Assembly: GCA_023213395.1 (NCBI GenBank)
Contig: CM041465.1
Coordinates: forward strand, 185,387,741-185,451,740
DNA: 64,000 bases
Direction of reading: 5' to 3'
DNA from: Cycas panzhihuaensis
Taxonomy: Eukaryota; Cycadophyta
Position 1 is the stretch's first letter. Every line of letters starts with the position of its first letter. The position numbers were made by a program, and so were the translations under genes. Positions 11,067 through 23,377 of the stretch are shown piece after piece. The notes below the pieces were generated by a model, which worked only from the letters and a program-made list of their open reading frames with translations, was not told the origin of the DNA and did no database searches.

Positions 11067-11710
11067 GATTTTTCAGGTCAAAACCAGATCTAGAGGCTAT
11101 GCGTACTGCATGTCACGAAATTCCATACAAAACCCTAGTTATACGGCCAAAAATGAAATACACCTCAAAATGAAGGTTTCTTAGGCAGATTCGGGATCCG
11201 AAGCGGTTTTCAAAAACTTTCTCAAGAGAGAAATCGGGTTTGAATAAAAATGGCGGTAGGGTAATTGATTTGAGAAGAAATCGAAATTCTTGAATTAAAT
11301 TTTTGAATCGAGTTGCAAACTTGAAATCTTGTCACTACAAAGGATTTAGGATAGATTTTACCCGATTTTGAGTGCAAATCGATGAGATTTTACGAGAAAA
11401 TCTCTTGAAAAATGTGTGGTGGTTCGGGGCATTTTGGCACGCAAAATGATCTCGCACGAACTCACTCGGAAGAAAAATATGCTCGGCGTCTTCGGATCTA
11501 CCTTTCCACAAAATTCGCTCGCTCAACTGAAAGTACTTTGAAATTTTTCCGTCCATACAATTAAAATGCAGTCGCGGTTCCGTACCTGTGAAGAGATGTA
11601 GGATCTTTAACTTGTAAAGACTTCCCTCTTGCTTTATCTCCTTTTTCACTCTTAAGCGAGATGATTTGACGTAAGAAATTCACCGACGAAGAGGAATCAG
11701 TTAAGCGGAC
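11067..11710 (-). other. Element H untranslated leader
   Basis: About 640 bases between the primer site and the gag start on the minus strand; no domain seen. Confidence 0.7.
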
Positions 11711-11725
11711 ACTGCTTTGATACCA
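11711..11725 (-). other. Element H primer-binding site
   Basis: Minus strand reads TGGTATCAAAGCAGT, abutting the 5' LTR with no gap; initiator tRNA-Met type. Confidence 0.9.
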
Positions 11726-11940
11726 TGTTGAAAAGCAGGCGAAATTGGACGAGAGAAAAGAATATACACATCTCTATTAAGATTCAATGCTGCTTAAGTA
11801 TACAACGGTGATGTGATAGTTACAACCACTAATGTAACCGATCACTCGAATCTTGCCAAGTGGCATGATCTTATGTGAGCATTTAAGGTGGGTCTAACAT
11901 GACCCCTTTTGTATCCTAGATAAAACATTATATTTCAACA
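11726..11940 (-). repeat. Element H 5' LTR
   Basis: Same length as the 3' copy (215 bp), with about 20 differences by eye, several of them C/T or G/A changes. Confidence 0.9.
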
Positions 11941-11945
11941 TATAA

Positions 11946-12319
11946 CCCATAAAAAAGAATGGTTTAAAAGGTTAGACAATGCTCGAATAAGTAAAATCAT
12001 GTTTGGGGATAGTATTACTCAAACTATAATAGGTAAAGGAAATGTAGGCATCCAAAATGATTTTAAAGAGACTAAGTGCATCGATGATATACTTCATGTC
12101 TCTACACTTAAAAAGTACTTACTATTAGTTGGTCAAATAATGAGGCAAAAGTATAAAGTTATATTTGATGATAGGGAGTGTATAATTAGGGACAAGTTGG
12201 AGAATGAAATAATAGTTGCTATAGGACAAATGATAAGTGATATCTTATTTAAGTTAGTTATATCTCCAAATGACAACTATATCTTAAAGGTATCAATTGA
12301 TATGGATAATGAGACTTAG
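11946..12319 (+). pseudogene. Element C protease 3' half and pre-integrase linker
   Basis: Continues the protease interrupted at 6802: HKKEWFKRL is followed by an open frame from 11999 with FGDSITQTIIGKGNV, ILHVSTLKKYLL and VIFDDRECII. These match the usual Copia text after protease (lysine-rich strand, glycine pair, LYVPGLKxNLLS, F.......C.I). The frame is open to 12319, unusually long for element C. Confidence 0.75.
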
Positions 12320-13250
12320 CATAAAAAATTTATCCATATGAACTATAACACCTCAATATTAATGAAGAAAATAAAAATGGTGATAGGTCTATCTAATTTT
12401 GAACTTAATAAAGAAGTATATGACAGATGTATACTAGGTAAATAATAAAAGGAAGGACTATTAGATGATAACTATAGAGAAAATGGATATTTTCAACTAG
12501 TGTATATAGATCTATGTGGACTAATGGATGTGTCTTCTCTTAGAAGTACTAGTTACTTTATTATATTTATTAATGGCTTTATAAGAATAATTTAGATTTA
12601 TTTTCTCAAGTTTAAATCAGATAACTGATTTCAAAGTGATAATTGAAAGATAAAGTGGCCATAAAATATTAATACTTAGGTCAAATAAAGAAGAAGAACT
12701 TATTTCAAATAAATTCAATGGCTACTATAGGTATTATGAGATAAGAAAGTAACTCACTAATCCTTATACCTCTTAATAAAATGGGCTCAAAGAAAGAAAA
12801 AATAGGATAATTACTAACATGGATAGGAGCACACTAAAGAATAAACATCTTGACAATGAACATTAGGCAAAAGTTATTTATACAATTATTTATTTATTTA
12901 ATAAACACATAATAAAGATAGTTAGATAGGTTATACCTCAAAAAACTTGGATAAGTCACAAGCCAAGCATCAAATACTCAAGAGTTTTTAACTGCATAGC
13001 ATATGCACACATTATAGAATAAAGAAGGACTAAGTTAAATGATAAAATCACTAAGTACATATTTATAGGATATAATGATACATCAAAATCCTATAAATTA
13101 TATATCCTAAAGGATAAAGGAATCATCATAAGAAAAGATGTCATCTTCATTGAAGATGACTTTATTAAAAAGATAAAGATAAAAGCATTATGGTTGATAT
13201 AAAACCTAACTTAAATTGTATAAATATACCTAATACAAATGGAGTAGATC
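12320..13250 (+). pseudogene. Element C integrase, broken
   Basis: Pre-integrase text HMNYNT..LMKKIKMVIGL is a decayed zinc-binding part; the expected CXXC has become CILGK. The core begins LVYIDLCGLM, keeping the first catalytic Asp of HxDLCGPM, followed by SYFIIFINGFIRI, where FIDDFSR is expected, so that Asp is lost. Later text includes KCIFIGY-like remnants near 13060 and VIIRKDVIFIE-like remnants near 13130. Stops occur about every 20-40 codons. The linker toward RT is cut at 13341 by element A. Confidence 0.65.
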
Positions 13251-13341
13251 CATCCACTTCAAATCAAAAGGTTCAAAAATGGATGCAAAGGGGTCATACC
13301 CCTTAAGATATTTAAGATACTAACTTTGAGAGAAGGACAAT

Positions 13342-15908
13342 TATTTCCCAACTCTTTGGGAATGGATTCGAGACACATCGACCCAGGTATGTTCAGGTAT
13401 ACGTTCTCACTTCTCTCTCGTGCTTGATTGAGATTATTTAGCATAGACTACTTGACATATGCACCTACATGCATTTCTTCTCTGCCTGATCATATTGCAT
13501 GTGCTTACAGCACACTATCAGCCTATGACGACTCACGATGGGGGCATTCCTCAGCGAATGCTACACCTCATATGGCGCCTGACTACCACTCCATCTCCAT
13601 GACTTCTGGATGCTTCAACCAGTCATGTTTGCCCATGTTGTGATATTTTACTCATGTTGCAGTCTCCTCCAAGTCCGGTTAATCCACAGGTTGAGACCTA
13701 TTTCTTGTTCTAGCTACTTGCCCATCATCCGGGTATTTCCCCAGTTGCTTTAAGCTTAATTTACCCTTAGTAATAACTCTAAAACCTTTATTTACGCTCT
13801 TTTTATCTTTTTTTCTTGCTAGTGCGATGCAGATTTGTAAACTTAGCGATATCACGGTCTTTCTTTGATCTTTGCCAGGTTCTGCAGATGATCTGTTTGA
13901 ATTTTAAAAAGAGAACCACGTGACAGTTTTTACTTTTTTCGTAGAACTGCCACGTGGCGCCTATCCATTTGTGTCGCCCTGACATCCCCAACGTTCATCT
14001 GCAGTGAACAGGGGATAAAGAGAGTTTTCCTCTTCATTTGGAGCATCTTTTGTTCATTTTGACAACTTTCTACTCAATTTTCATGAAAAACATACTCAAC
14101 CTTCACGAAATGCATTACAAGGGAGGATACCTTCTTTGTAAGCTTCATTTCGGGGACCATTCACCCTATAGCTCCAAGCAGTGGGCTTTATATCTTCTTC
14201 TGGTGACCAAGGCTTCAAGGAGGATTACTACCAAAAGCCCTCAAAAGGACCAACTACTAAAGCCCCAAACTTACAAGGACATCTTTAGACTTCTCTCCTT
14301 TCTAAAACACCGCTACTATTATCCACCAAGTCTTGGTTATCTACGCTATTTTTGGCAATAAATTCATGCTTGGTTCTTCCACAATAAGGTACTCTCTATA
14401 TCTACTTTACAATTTTTATGGTTTCTTCATGTTTTGGTAAATAAACTTTTAGTTTGTGTACCTTTATGTTATTGTGCTTAATTAGCATTACTTCCTTATT
14501 TTTTGAAATATTATTGCTACCCTAATCATCCCAACCAACCTATTCTCGTGTTGTTGTAAAGGGGCAACACAAAGAGGATTTGAGGGAGGAAGGCAGGGTT
14601 CCATCCCCCTTGCTGTCCTTCTCCCCAAGGGTTCCATTCCTTGTTCTCTTTCCCTTTGTCTTTAGTACCTTCCTAGGAAACGGGTTAAAGGAGGTTTGGG
14701 AATCCAGTTTCAGTTAAACCGGTGTTGGCAACCCATTGCCACGTTGGTTCTGGGAATTCCATCATCGGTTTTAGGCCTGCATAAGCCCCAAACCTTTTCC
14801 TTCTTTGGTTAACAATTTGCCATTCACCCAACCCAACGATTTGTTGTTAAGTAGCATCTCATTCCTTGGTAAATGCGCATACCTTTCCATTACTCTCTTC
14901 TTTCTCACTATTTGTCATCCTGTGACCTTGTTATGAGCCTATTTCCCTTTTTCAAGTTGGTGGAGATTCCTGTGGGTGAGTTAGCCATTTCAAGGCTATA
15001 CTCTTCTCTTTTGGTGTCGCTTGTGGTGTATGTTTTGCGGAGGATTTTGTTACATATTATTGCTTTACATTATTACATATTGATGCTTAGCTTAGTTTTA
15101 TGTAGTTCCATTTGAGTTTAGCATCTATATTCGGTCTACTTTGTGGCCCTCTTCCGAGAGGAGGTACTCGCCTAGCTTGCTTGCGGGATCTTGCATCTTG
15201 CATCGGTGGAGTACGTGGAGCGAAACCCATTGCGAGTTAGTTCTATATTTAATGCATTTCTCATTATTTCATGTTTTTGCTTCTTTTCCGCTTTCTATTT
15301 TTGCATGTTCAAGGGGAGGTAAGTTAGCCCCTCTTTAATTACTTACGGTAACTATCGCCGACCAGCATCGCATGCGCAGGCGAGCGGGAAGGAGTGGGAA
15401 CTAAAGGGCGAACAACACTCTATTCGAGCCTGGGTCTAGGTACTTTCCTCATCCTTACATGCCCTCTTTATCGTTGTCTTTTATGTACATGCATAGTTAG
15501 GAACATATAAAGAAGTGAAAGGAAGAAGGGAATATATGTTTGTTTTACATTATTTTATCTATCGTTAGCTTAGCATAGTTAGATCATTTACATTGTGCTA
15601 GAGCTACTCGTGTTTTACTCCCTTTTTTAGCCTACACTTAGACGCTACTTTACCTACCTTCCCGTTTCGTTGCCTTCTCATTTCCTTAAGAAGGCCTTGA
15701 TCGCGGTGCTTTCTCCTCTTCCCACCATCAGGGGTAGAAAGGCCTCGCTTTACATGGCTACACAGAGCAACCGGTACCTCTGCAGTCGAATGCACTTTGG
15801 TGCACCGGACGCCCTGCGGTGAAGTCCTTACTATTTAGTTTAATTTAGCTTTGCACATTTCATTCCCTTTGCTAGGCGTAGGGACACCACCTCGCGACAA
15901 GTGTTTCC
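13342..15908 (+). repeat. Element A 5' LTR
   Basis: Pairs over its whole length with 40858-43446. Starts TATTTCCCAAC where the partner has TGTTTCCCAG. It contains many C/T differences from the 3' copy, as expected of methylation decay, and small indels. Confidence 0.85.
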
Positions 15909-15910
15909 TT

Positions 15911-15926
15911 TGGCGACCACAGTGGG
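15911..15926 (+). other. Element A primer-binding site
   Basis: TGGCGACCACAGTGGG follows the LTR and resembles the TGGCGACTCTGCTGGGG form found in Tat elements; the priming tRNA was not determined. Confidence 0.65.
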
Positions 15927-16086
15927 AAGGCGCGGTAGGGAACTATTTTCGCTTCCCTTTTTCGTTGATGTTCTTGCCTTTAGGTAGCCTTCTTATCCTG
16001 CGTTTCAGTTGGGCAGCCCCCAACATACTTGTTTTATCTTCCTCTTTTCGCTTTCCTCTAACAACGCTCGCAAAGGCGTTGCATGC

Positions 16087-16545
16087 GATGTTTCTCACAT
16101 CACTTGCGAGGTCTGCTACCATTGTTAGAAGACCCATTACCTTGTTCCCTTCCATCATCGAATCTCGATTCGATAATGGAAGGTTACCGATCGATTGGGC
16201 TTATTACACCATGGTCTTGGGAACTCAAGAGTTTCCCACATCCGTTCCAGGATCCACCCACGAGGGTGATGATTCCATCTATTATCCGGGTGACCCGTTT
16301 TGCCCTTCTAAGTTTCATCCTTCTACGCATGAAGTAGAAGGCTCGTCTCCTCATGAGACTCACCATCCTATTAGTGAATCTTACGAGGAGTACCCTAAGG
16401 GGTCCCCGACATTCGAGATCCCATTGACCTTGTATATTTAGGAGGACACCCTCCCATCGATGTGGTCAAAGTGCTCGGTGAGTACTTTCGAGCAACTCAC
16501 CTTTAACCACGCCTCAGGTGGTTTGAAAAAGTTTTGTGCAATATA
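16087..16545 (+). pseudogene. Element A gag, N-terminal part (cut by B)
   Basis: The open frame through 16441 has no catalogue match I can name, but aligns by eye with 19226-19561 of B (shared LL.LLED, IGL/DWxYYT and HPSTH.VEG), which shows it is element coding text. The frame open from 15851 runs from the LTR edge through this segment. The reading stops at 16441 and the segment ends at the GCGTC duplicate where B inserted. Confidence 0.6.
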
Positions 16546-16550
16546 GCGTC

Positions 16551-19072
16551 ATTTCCGGCCTCGGAATGGATCTGGAATCACCGACTCGGTAAGTGCGGTA
16601 TGTCTCTTGCATTATCATCACTTTCTTTTCTTGGATGTTTGCTTGCGTGTCTGCATGTGTATGATTTCGTGGGCGGCCTTGTAGTCGTCCACACCTATTT
16701 TAGCCTATGACGACTATAGCGAGGGCACACTCCCGGTAGTGTGGCACCACAGTGACCGTATTACTTCCGCATCGCCCTCCTCGCTCCGGGATCCACTAGG
16801 TTTATGCCACCTCGCCCTTGTGATGACTCATCATCGTTTGGTCAACTTGCCACCCCACTTGAGCCCTATTTTTGCTCCTTTGGACCCGTTTGTTGGCTTG
16901 TTTGCTCCGGGTGGGTGTTTTAGCGTTATGTCGACCCTTTCGGTCATACGCCCCAACACGGGTGGTTGGTGGGCCCCATTCTCGACCCTAGGCACGTCTG
17001 CTTGATTTTTGGCGGTCGCCAGAATATTCGCGATGCGCGAATATTCGGCAATCTGTTATCTCAGTTATTTTTAAAATCTGCCGTGGCAAGTCCGCATTTA
17101 TTGTGATCCTGCCACGTGGCTCATGCTTTATTTCTCCTCGGTAGCGCCCTAATCGCGCTTTAGGGTTTTGCTTGAGTACTTAAGCCCTTTTGGCTCATTT
17201 TCAAAGATCTTTTGCTCACTTTTGGAGTTGCTCTCAAGAAAAACACTCTCTGCTCTGCTCTTCTCTGTTGTTTCTTTGCTGTTGGACTGCACTCTTCATC
17301 TGACCCGGCTCTCCTTTGGCTTGGTGAGACATTCTCTCGGCCCTCAAACGCCTTTGGAGGGCTCCTTTGAAGCGGTTTCTAGCTGGTTTCTACCCGGGCA
17401 GTCTATGAGTTCCACGTTTGCAGGCGTTCCCGTCACACCGTAGCGGGGCCTCAAGCTGCTCCACTCCAGAATCTGGGCTATTTTCCGGCTTCTTGATTGT
17501 CCTTTAGGCGAGGCAAATCCTTGCCTCCCTTCAGTATTCTTCATTTTGCATTTGTGTTTTTTTTGTGATATTTATGCTCCGGCTTATTTGTTCCTACTTG
17601 TTTCGTGAGAGTTGGTTTCCCTCCCTTCGGAGGATTATACCGCTCTCCACAGCTTCTTACTGCGTTCTTTGTCCAAAGCGTGGCGTTGAGGGTTGCATAG
17701 GTTTTGGAGAGGAGGCTGGGTGGATTAGTACCACCTTCCACGCTCCCTAGGCGGCTCTTAGCCCCCCAAAACCTCCCTCTCGCCCCGTGCTTCCCTTGGC
17801 TTGCAAACAAGGGTTTGAAGGCTCCCTTTGGTTGCCCAAACCAGCGCTGTCACAAGTTGCAGCGCTGATTTGGGACCCTTTGTTCAGGTTTGGGTGCCCT
17901 CCATAGGCCCCAACCGCGGGTTCTTGGTTCACTCTTGCTTCCCGGTCACCCGGTTTGCTCCCCGTAGCACCCCGGTTCCCCGTGGATATCTTTGGGCCTC
18001 TCTTGCCCCTTTTTGCAGCCATTTTCCAGCCTTGGTTCTTCACTTTCTCCTCGCTGCCTTGTGGCTCCTGGGGGGAGGTTTGGGCACCGTTTGCGGGAGG
18101 TAGGCCACTCCGAGGCTTGCCTTGCTGTTTCCTTTCATTTGGATCATTTTCCTTTGGTATTTTCCTTATTGGACTAACACTAACGCATGCATATTTAGAC
18201 CCTTGTTTATGTTGCTAGACATATATTGTTAGATCTTTGTGTTGCGTGTTAGTGCTCTTCCTCAGAAGAGGAGACCCTTGTTGCTTGCGGTACTCGAGGC
18301 AGCGGAGGCGTTGCGGTTGGCCTGTCTACCGGTAAGTGCTCTTTGCATGTATCGTGTTTTATGCTATCTCATTTACTAGTTAGCATTCTTTTCCTTCCTT
18401 TGGTATTGCATTTACTTTTAGGGAGGGTAAGGAACCCCTTTTTCGCCCCGTGCATCCGCATGTCAGTGCGTCATGCAGTGGTTGGGTGCTCCTCGTGGAG
18501 GCTACGTCATCTACGCCGCCTTGGCCCAGGTGCACGCTCCCTTCCTCTTCGCTACCCTTGTTCTTCCTTTTATTCCTTTCTTAGTAATTAGAACATTGAA
18601 AGATTAAAAGGGGAAATTGCTTTGTATTTGCTTGCGATTTGTTTGCTTTGTTGCATGCACTCCCTATTATCGTAGGAAAGATTGTAAGAGTTTTCTTTGT
18701 CCTTACCATTTCTTCCTTCTCCTTAACTTACAGCGCCTTGCTTCCGCATCGCTCGTGTACGGCTAGGTTGCATAGGTTGCTTTTGGCCTATCTCTTTTAG
18801 GTTCCTTCCCTCTCCCTTACGGCCACCCAAGGGTGGGAGGGTCCTACTCAGGCCAACTCGGGTTAGATCTACGTACCTTCGCCCCTTGCTCAAGGTGGTG
18901 GAGGGTCACCCAATAGTAGCCATACTCCATTGCAGATCCCGAACTCGCGCTCCGGCGCACGGGGCGCTCTGCGTGGTAGTTACCCACCTTTTAGGTTCCA
19001 CTTTCTATCATTCCATCACTTACTCCTCCCACGCCTATCAGTTAGGTAGTTATCCCGTAGGCTGGCGTCCCA
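16551..19072 (+). repeat. Element B 5' LTR
   Basis: Pairs with 27815-30340. Ends GGCTGGCGTCCCA. Some blocks (for example 17930-18260) are nearly identical to the 3' copy while others carry clustered indels. Frames open on both strands here recur in the other LTR and are not genes. Confidence 0.9.
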
Positions 19073-19074
19073 TT

Positions 19075-19091
19075 GGCGACCATCTTGGGGC
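19075..19091 (+). other. Element B primer-binding site
   Basis: TGGCGACCATCTTGGGG lies two bases past the LTR end, the same type as in element A. Confidence 0.7.
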
Positions 19092-19225
19092 TGCCCGATA
19101 AGGAGCTAGTTTCGCTCTCTTGTTGGTTTCGCTACTCTTGTGTGATCTTTTCATACTCACCTTCATTTCCACGTTGGGCACCCCAACGCGTGTGTTCTAC
19201 CGTTTTTCTCCTTTCCTAACATTGT

Positions 19226-21640
19226 CGGTTGACCTTGCATGCGGCGTTTCTCCGTCGTTTGCGACCTCCTTTGTTAGAGGACCACGAGTATCGCCCTCTT
19301 GCCTCGTCGGGTTTCGATCCGCCTATGGAGGATACTCTTGGGATTGGACTTACTATACTTGACCATGAAACCCATGCCTTTCCTCCTGTTATTCACTGGG
19401 TCCACCCAAGAGGGTGGCGACCCCCTTTATTATCAAATGACCAACACCTTTCTTTCGGCGCTCATCCTTCTACCCATGTCGTAGAAGGACTGTTCCTCTT
19501 AAGGGTTGCCACGTGGTTGGCAATTCCCATAAGGAACGTTCAAGGATCCTACCTTGTTTGAGGTTGATGACCTCTTACGAGTGTGTTGGGACTCCTCCCG
19601 CCGGCGTGGTTGAAGCTTTCAATGAGTGTTGCCACGCAACACGCTTGCAACGCGTCTGGGTGGTTTGAGGATGTTCTTCGTGGAGGGGCCTCTTCCTCTT
19701 CCGCTCCCCCACCTCATGTTTCATCCTCATCCACCCTTCCTATGACCACAAATCCTTTCGTGCCTACACGTACGTCCCACTCGTTCCCTGCAGTGGGGGC
19801 GTGCGTGGCACCTTCCGTCTCTCATCAAGGTCCTAATGCCTCAGGATCTTCTCGTGGTGTGTCTTTCCCTCAATTGAGGGTCGCATACACCTCCTAATCA
19901 AACCAATGTGCCATCTCCTAATGTGGCGCATCTGGTCCCTAGTAGGCCTATTGGCCCTACTAGCTTTCCAACCACTAGTTATGTGGGATCCGCTCCCACG
20001 CATCCTCCGACCCGATGCGTTGGTGCTTCCTTCTCGTTCCCCGGATATACCTCTCAACCTTGAGGGCAGGGTAGAGGAAGCCGTCTTCCCATTTATGGGG
20101 TGGATCCGCTACACCCATATGGGGTTGCTCCACCTACGGGTGGCCCATATGGGCAGAACCTAGTTCCACATCCGTCTTTCCCTTCTTCCAACGCAATCCC
20201 ATCAGGTTGTGCCTTCGCAAGGAACGACTCCCTTCGAGGCACTTACCCCACGCCCCCTTTTCGCGAGGCGCTTCCTCAGGAGGGATGGGTGTTCCACCCC
20301 ACCGCTCCTTGTGCGTTACCTACTCGACATTCGTTGATCTTACGGTTCGAGCAGGCGCGCCTTCATGGACTTTAGGTCAACCCCTCTTTCGGTTGGCGTT
20401 GCGAACCAACTTGCGCCTCATCCCCACAAGTTCCTACATTCGATGGAACTTCGTCTCAAGACCCGTGAACATGTCCGTAGTTTTCTATGGCATGCATCGA
20501 TTCTTGGGCTTACGACCATATTTTGATGAAACTATTTCCTAGATCCTTGCGGTGGCGCCCTTAAATGGTTCTCTAGTCTCCTGCCCATTCAATCCATTCA
20601 TTCCGGAATTGGTGGACGAGTTCATTAACTATTTTGATGTAGCTCGTCCATTCGAGGCGGAATGAAGTCTCTTCTTCGCTCAAACAAGGTCACGATGAGA
20701 TGAATCGTGACTTTGTGCGGCGATTCCACGACTTGCTTCACTTCACTAAGGCAACATTGCAGGAGGCGGCGAGACCTGTCGTCAATGCGCCGTCCGAAGT
20801 CCACGTGGAAGTCCTCAAGATGGGGCGACCACATGTGATTCGCGATCGCCAAGTACTTGGCGTTGGAGGCTATTGAGATCAGCGGGTCTCAAGAAACCTC
20901 TTAAGCCCTCACGATCGTAAGGCACCACCCCTACCAAAGATACCAAACCTTCCCGGTAAGCGGTCTTCCTCTCATCCTCCGAGAGGACTTTAGACCCTCT
21001 CACATCGTATCGCTCATTCGGCGTCACGATGAAAGCTCAAGCTTCAAGATCCTTCATCTCCTCGTCAAACAAGCAAGTCCAACAAACTACCCAAGCTCCT
21101 CTTCCCGAGAATGGAACGCCCGGTCCTCTCGGCGAGGAAGTCGACCCCTCGCTTGAGAAGAAGTGGTGCTCCATTCATGGGGATTGCTTCCCACGGCGAT
21201 TCGCGTTGTAGGGCCCGGCATCCAAGGGATGCCCTCGGCCGATTCTTCTCAAAGCAGGCCTCAAGGCCTAATTTGGATCAACAGTTCATAAGGATCATTC
21301 CTAAGCACGGGGAACGTGATCGCAAAACCCAAACCAAGAACAGTAATCAGGGAAGATCGTCGGATCCCGCCCTTCCGCGATAAAGGGAAGCACGCTAGAA
21401 ATTCTTCTTCCTCTTCTCGTTCTCCTGGCCAGCACACCGTCGCCTTCACGACCCGTAACGGGGAAGAAGGTGATCCGATTGTGAAGCAACTCCCACTTTT
21501 CCCTCACGCGATCTCAAGCGCTAAGGAAGCGGCGGGAGCATTTTGTCCTCCGCTCCTTGGCCCTCTTCTGGAGACCCTTCCTTGAGTCCCTCTTTTCCCA
21601 AGGCTATTCACGTGCGCGGGTCGTTCACGACTTGGGAGGC
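19226..21640 (+). pseudogene. Element B gag (Tat-like), broken
   Basis: The N-terminal part (19229-19561) pairs with A 16087-16441. A Ser/Pro-rich stretch (19583-20400) follows. The retrotransposon gag domain starts near 20439 with FDGTSS, then FSMACIDSWAYDHILMKLFPRSL and WTSSLT-type text, matching A at 31073. A nucleocapsid knuckle begins at 21167 with WCSIHGDC; one extra C near 21190 shifts the frame, so the CX2HX4HX4C motif intact in A is broken here. The function in a live element is capsid assembly and RNA packaging. Confidence 0.75.
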
Positions 21641-21849
21641 ACTTACCCAACCCTCTTGGGAAGGGTAAGCCTTTCTCTGTCGTGGGCGAGCTCTATCTGA
21701 TCGTTGCGGGAATGTCCTTGATGGGCGTTACGAGGAGTTGTCGACAGCGGGCCCTCCTCCTGAAGCTTTAGGATCAAGTGACATACATCACGCTTTGGGT
21801 GTCGCCCAGGTGGTGGACCCGCTATTTCCTTTGATCCTAAGGATCTTCC

Positions 21850-22170
21850 CCTGGCGGTGAAAGGGCGGTGGAACTTCCCATTCACCATCACCATCGATCT
21901 TTGTTGTACTCTTGAAGCTGTTGTCGACAACGGTTCTTCGTCATCTCATGCCCTTGCATGTCATGCAAGAGCTTGGTATTCTGCCTTGGAACCCGTTCCT
22001 GGCGATGCCAAGGGTATGGACGGTGGCGAAGACCCCTCGGGATGCATCGCGATTAAACTTACCCTTGAGGGTAAGGCGTTCTTCTTGCCGGCGTTGTAGT
22101 CCTTGGCGTTGATGTGGACTACAACCTCCTTCTTCAGTCGTCCATGGCTCGATCAAATGGGGCCGTGTGC
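21850..22170 (+). pseudogene. Element B aspartic protease, broken
   Basis: Contains VVDNGSS at about 21922-21942, the DNG-type catalytic site seen in Tat elements, then after a frame change LHVMQELGI and a C-terminal part near 22110-22160 that corresponds to the GRPWLDQ-type end. It would cleave the gag-pol polyprotein. Its partner in A has lost the catalytic Asp. Confidence 0.7.
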
Positions 22171-23377
22171 TCGACCCTTTAGGGACAACTTAAATTCGTC
22201 CATGATGGGCGAATGAGAGTGATCCCATGACGCCCTTTTACTAAACAAACTCGCTCTACCGGTTCGGCAAACCCGGGCTCATCCACTCATGCCTCGGCTT
22301 GCTCTGTTGGGATACCTAACGTCCAGAAGAAGACCTGCGTCTTCTCCTCCTAGTCTTCTGGTTCGCCCCTATTGGCGTTGGGAGTTACTGGTACCTCGCC
22401 CGTTCAACGATGATGAGTCGCTCGGCGAAGGCGAGGATTGTCCTCACCGTCTCTTTCCTTCGCGCCCGATAGGTGCACACTGCCTTGTTCTAGATCCGTC
22501 TAGAACCCCTCTGGATGGTGAGGCTAGCCCTTTGTGCGTGTCGCGTCATCGCTTCGTGTTGACCCGCCTCTCGGCATTTCTCCTCTTTCATTACCCCCAT
22601 AGGTAATGGTTTTGAGGAATTGCCTTCGCTCCTTCGAGGGCCACCTTTACTGTTTTCCTTGATTTAGTGAGGAAGGTGAGCAACAGTCATCACGGTCCGT
22701 TGCTCTCGCTCCCTCGGTGCTTCTCCTACTCGGTAAGGTCATCCATGGGGTGGATTATTTCGAGGGCGATGAAACCACCTTTCGAGCATCTAGCGGGCCT
22801 TGCACCTAACACGCCTTTGGTCACCACCGGCTTGGTCACGGAAGATTCTTGCGATCGGATCCGCTTGCCGTCCGATCCTATCTCTGTTCCTCCTCCTCCC
22901 ATTGATATTGCCCTCTCCACTTCGAGGAGGCAGCGCCATGTGCATGGGGGCTACAAGGCGTAGTCTTGGCCGGGCAAGGTCATTAAGGTTGGGTTGGAAT
23001 GCTCTCGATGAGGTAAGGGAATACTCCCTTCCGTTCCGGAGTTTGAGACATTTTCGCGTGGGATTATCTTGACATGAAGGGAATCGACCCTCGATTGTCA
23101 CTCATAACCTCACCACCCTTCTGGCGCCCACCATGCGCCCGAGCAGCGTCCCCTTCACCTGAAGCTTTCTACCGCCGTCAAGATGGAGGTAGAAAAGCTT
23201 CTGGACGCTGGGCTCATTACTTCCATTGACCGTTTGACCAAGTCTGAACCCCGATGGGTTGGTCCCTTTGTCATTATCGAATCCCTCGATAATGGTGCTT
23301 CTGAGATAGCCACCACGGAAGGGCTCGAATTTGAGAAAGCCGTTAATGGGATGTTCCTTAAGAAGTTTTACGCATGA
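22171..23377 (+). pseudogene. Element B pol remnant: protease-RT linker and RT start fused to integrase C-terminus
   Basis: The linker at 22290-23040 parallels A 33000-33800. Near 23070-23220 come decayed forms of KGIDPxIVTHNLT and KMEVEKLLDAGLI, the usual Tat text at the RT N-terminus. At about 23228 this runs straight into RWVGPFVIIESLDNGASEIAT, which corresponds to the integrase C-terminus at A 36300-36370. Everything between (about 2.3 kb in A) is missing. The frame 23183-23377 is open across the join. Confidence 0.8.

Larger units (their letters stand above)
6803..11940 (-). mobile_element. Element H: near full-length Ty1/Copia retrotransposon inserted in C protease
   Basis: A 5.1-kb element on the minus strand with equal-length LTRs (215 bp each), a perfect primer site, a purine tract and all domains in Copia order: gag, two zinc knuckles, protease, integrase, RT, RNase H. 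The flanking pentamers TATGA (6798-6802) and TATAA (11941-11945) are a 4/5 target-site duplication. Its frames are the least damaged of the Copia elements here, but it still has stops and frameshifts. It looks younger than its host C. Confidence 0.9.

Noticed and set aside
17955-18218. Open frames of 61-98 codons on both strands, repeated at 29076-29493
   Set aside because: Both copies lie at the same place in the two LTRs of B and are alike because the LTRs are alike; no domain and no codon signal beyond LTR identity.
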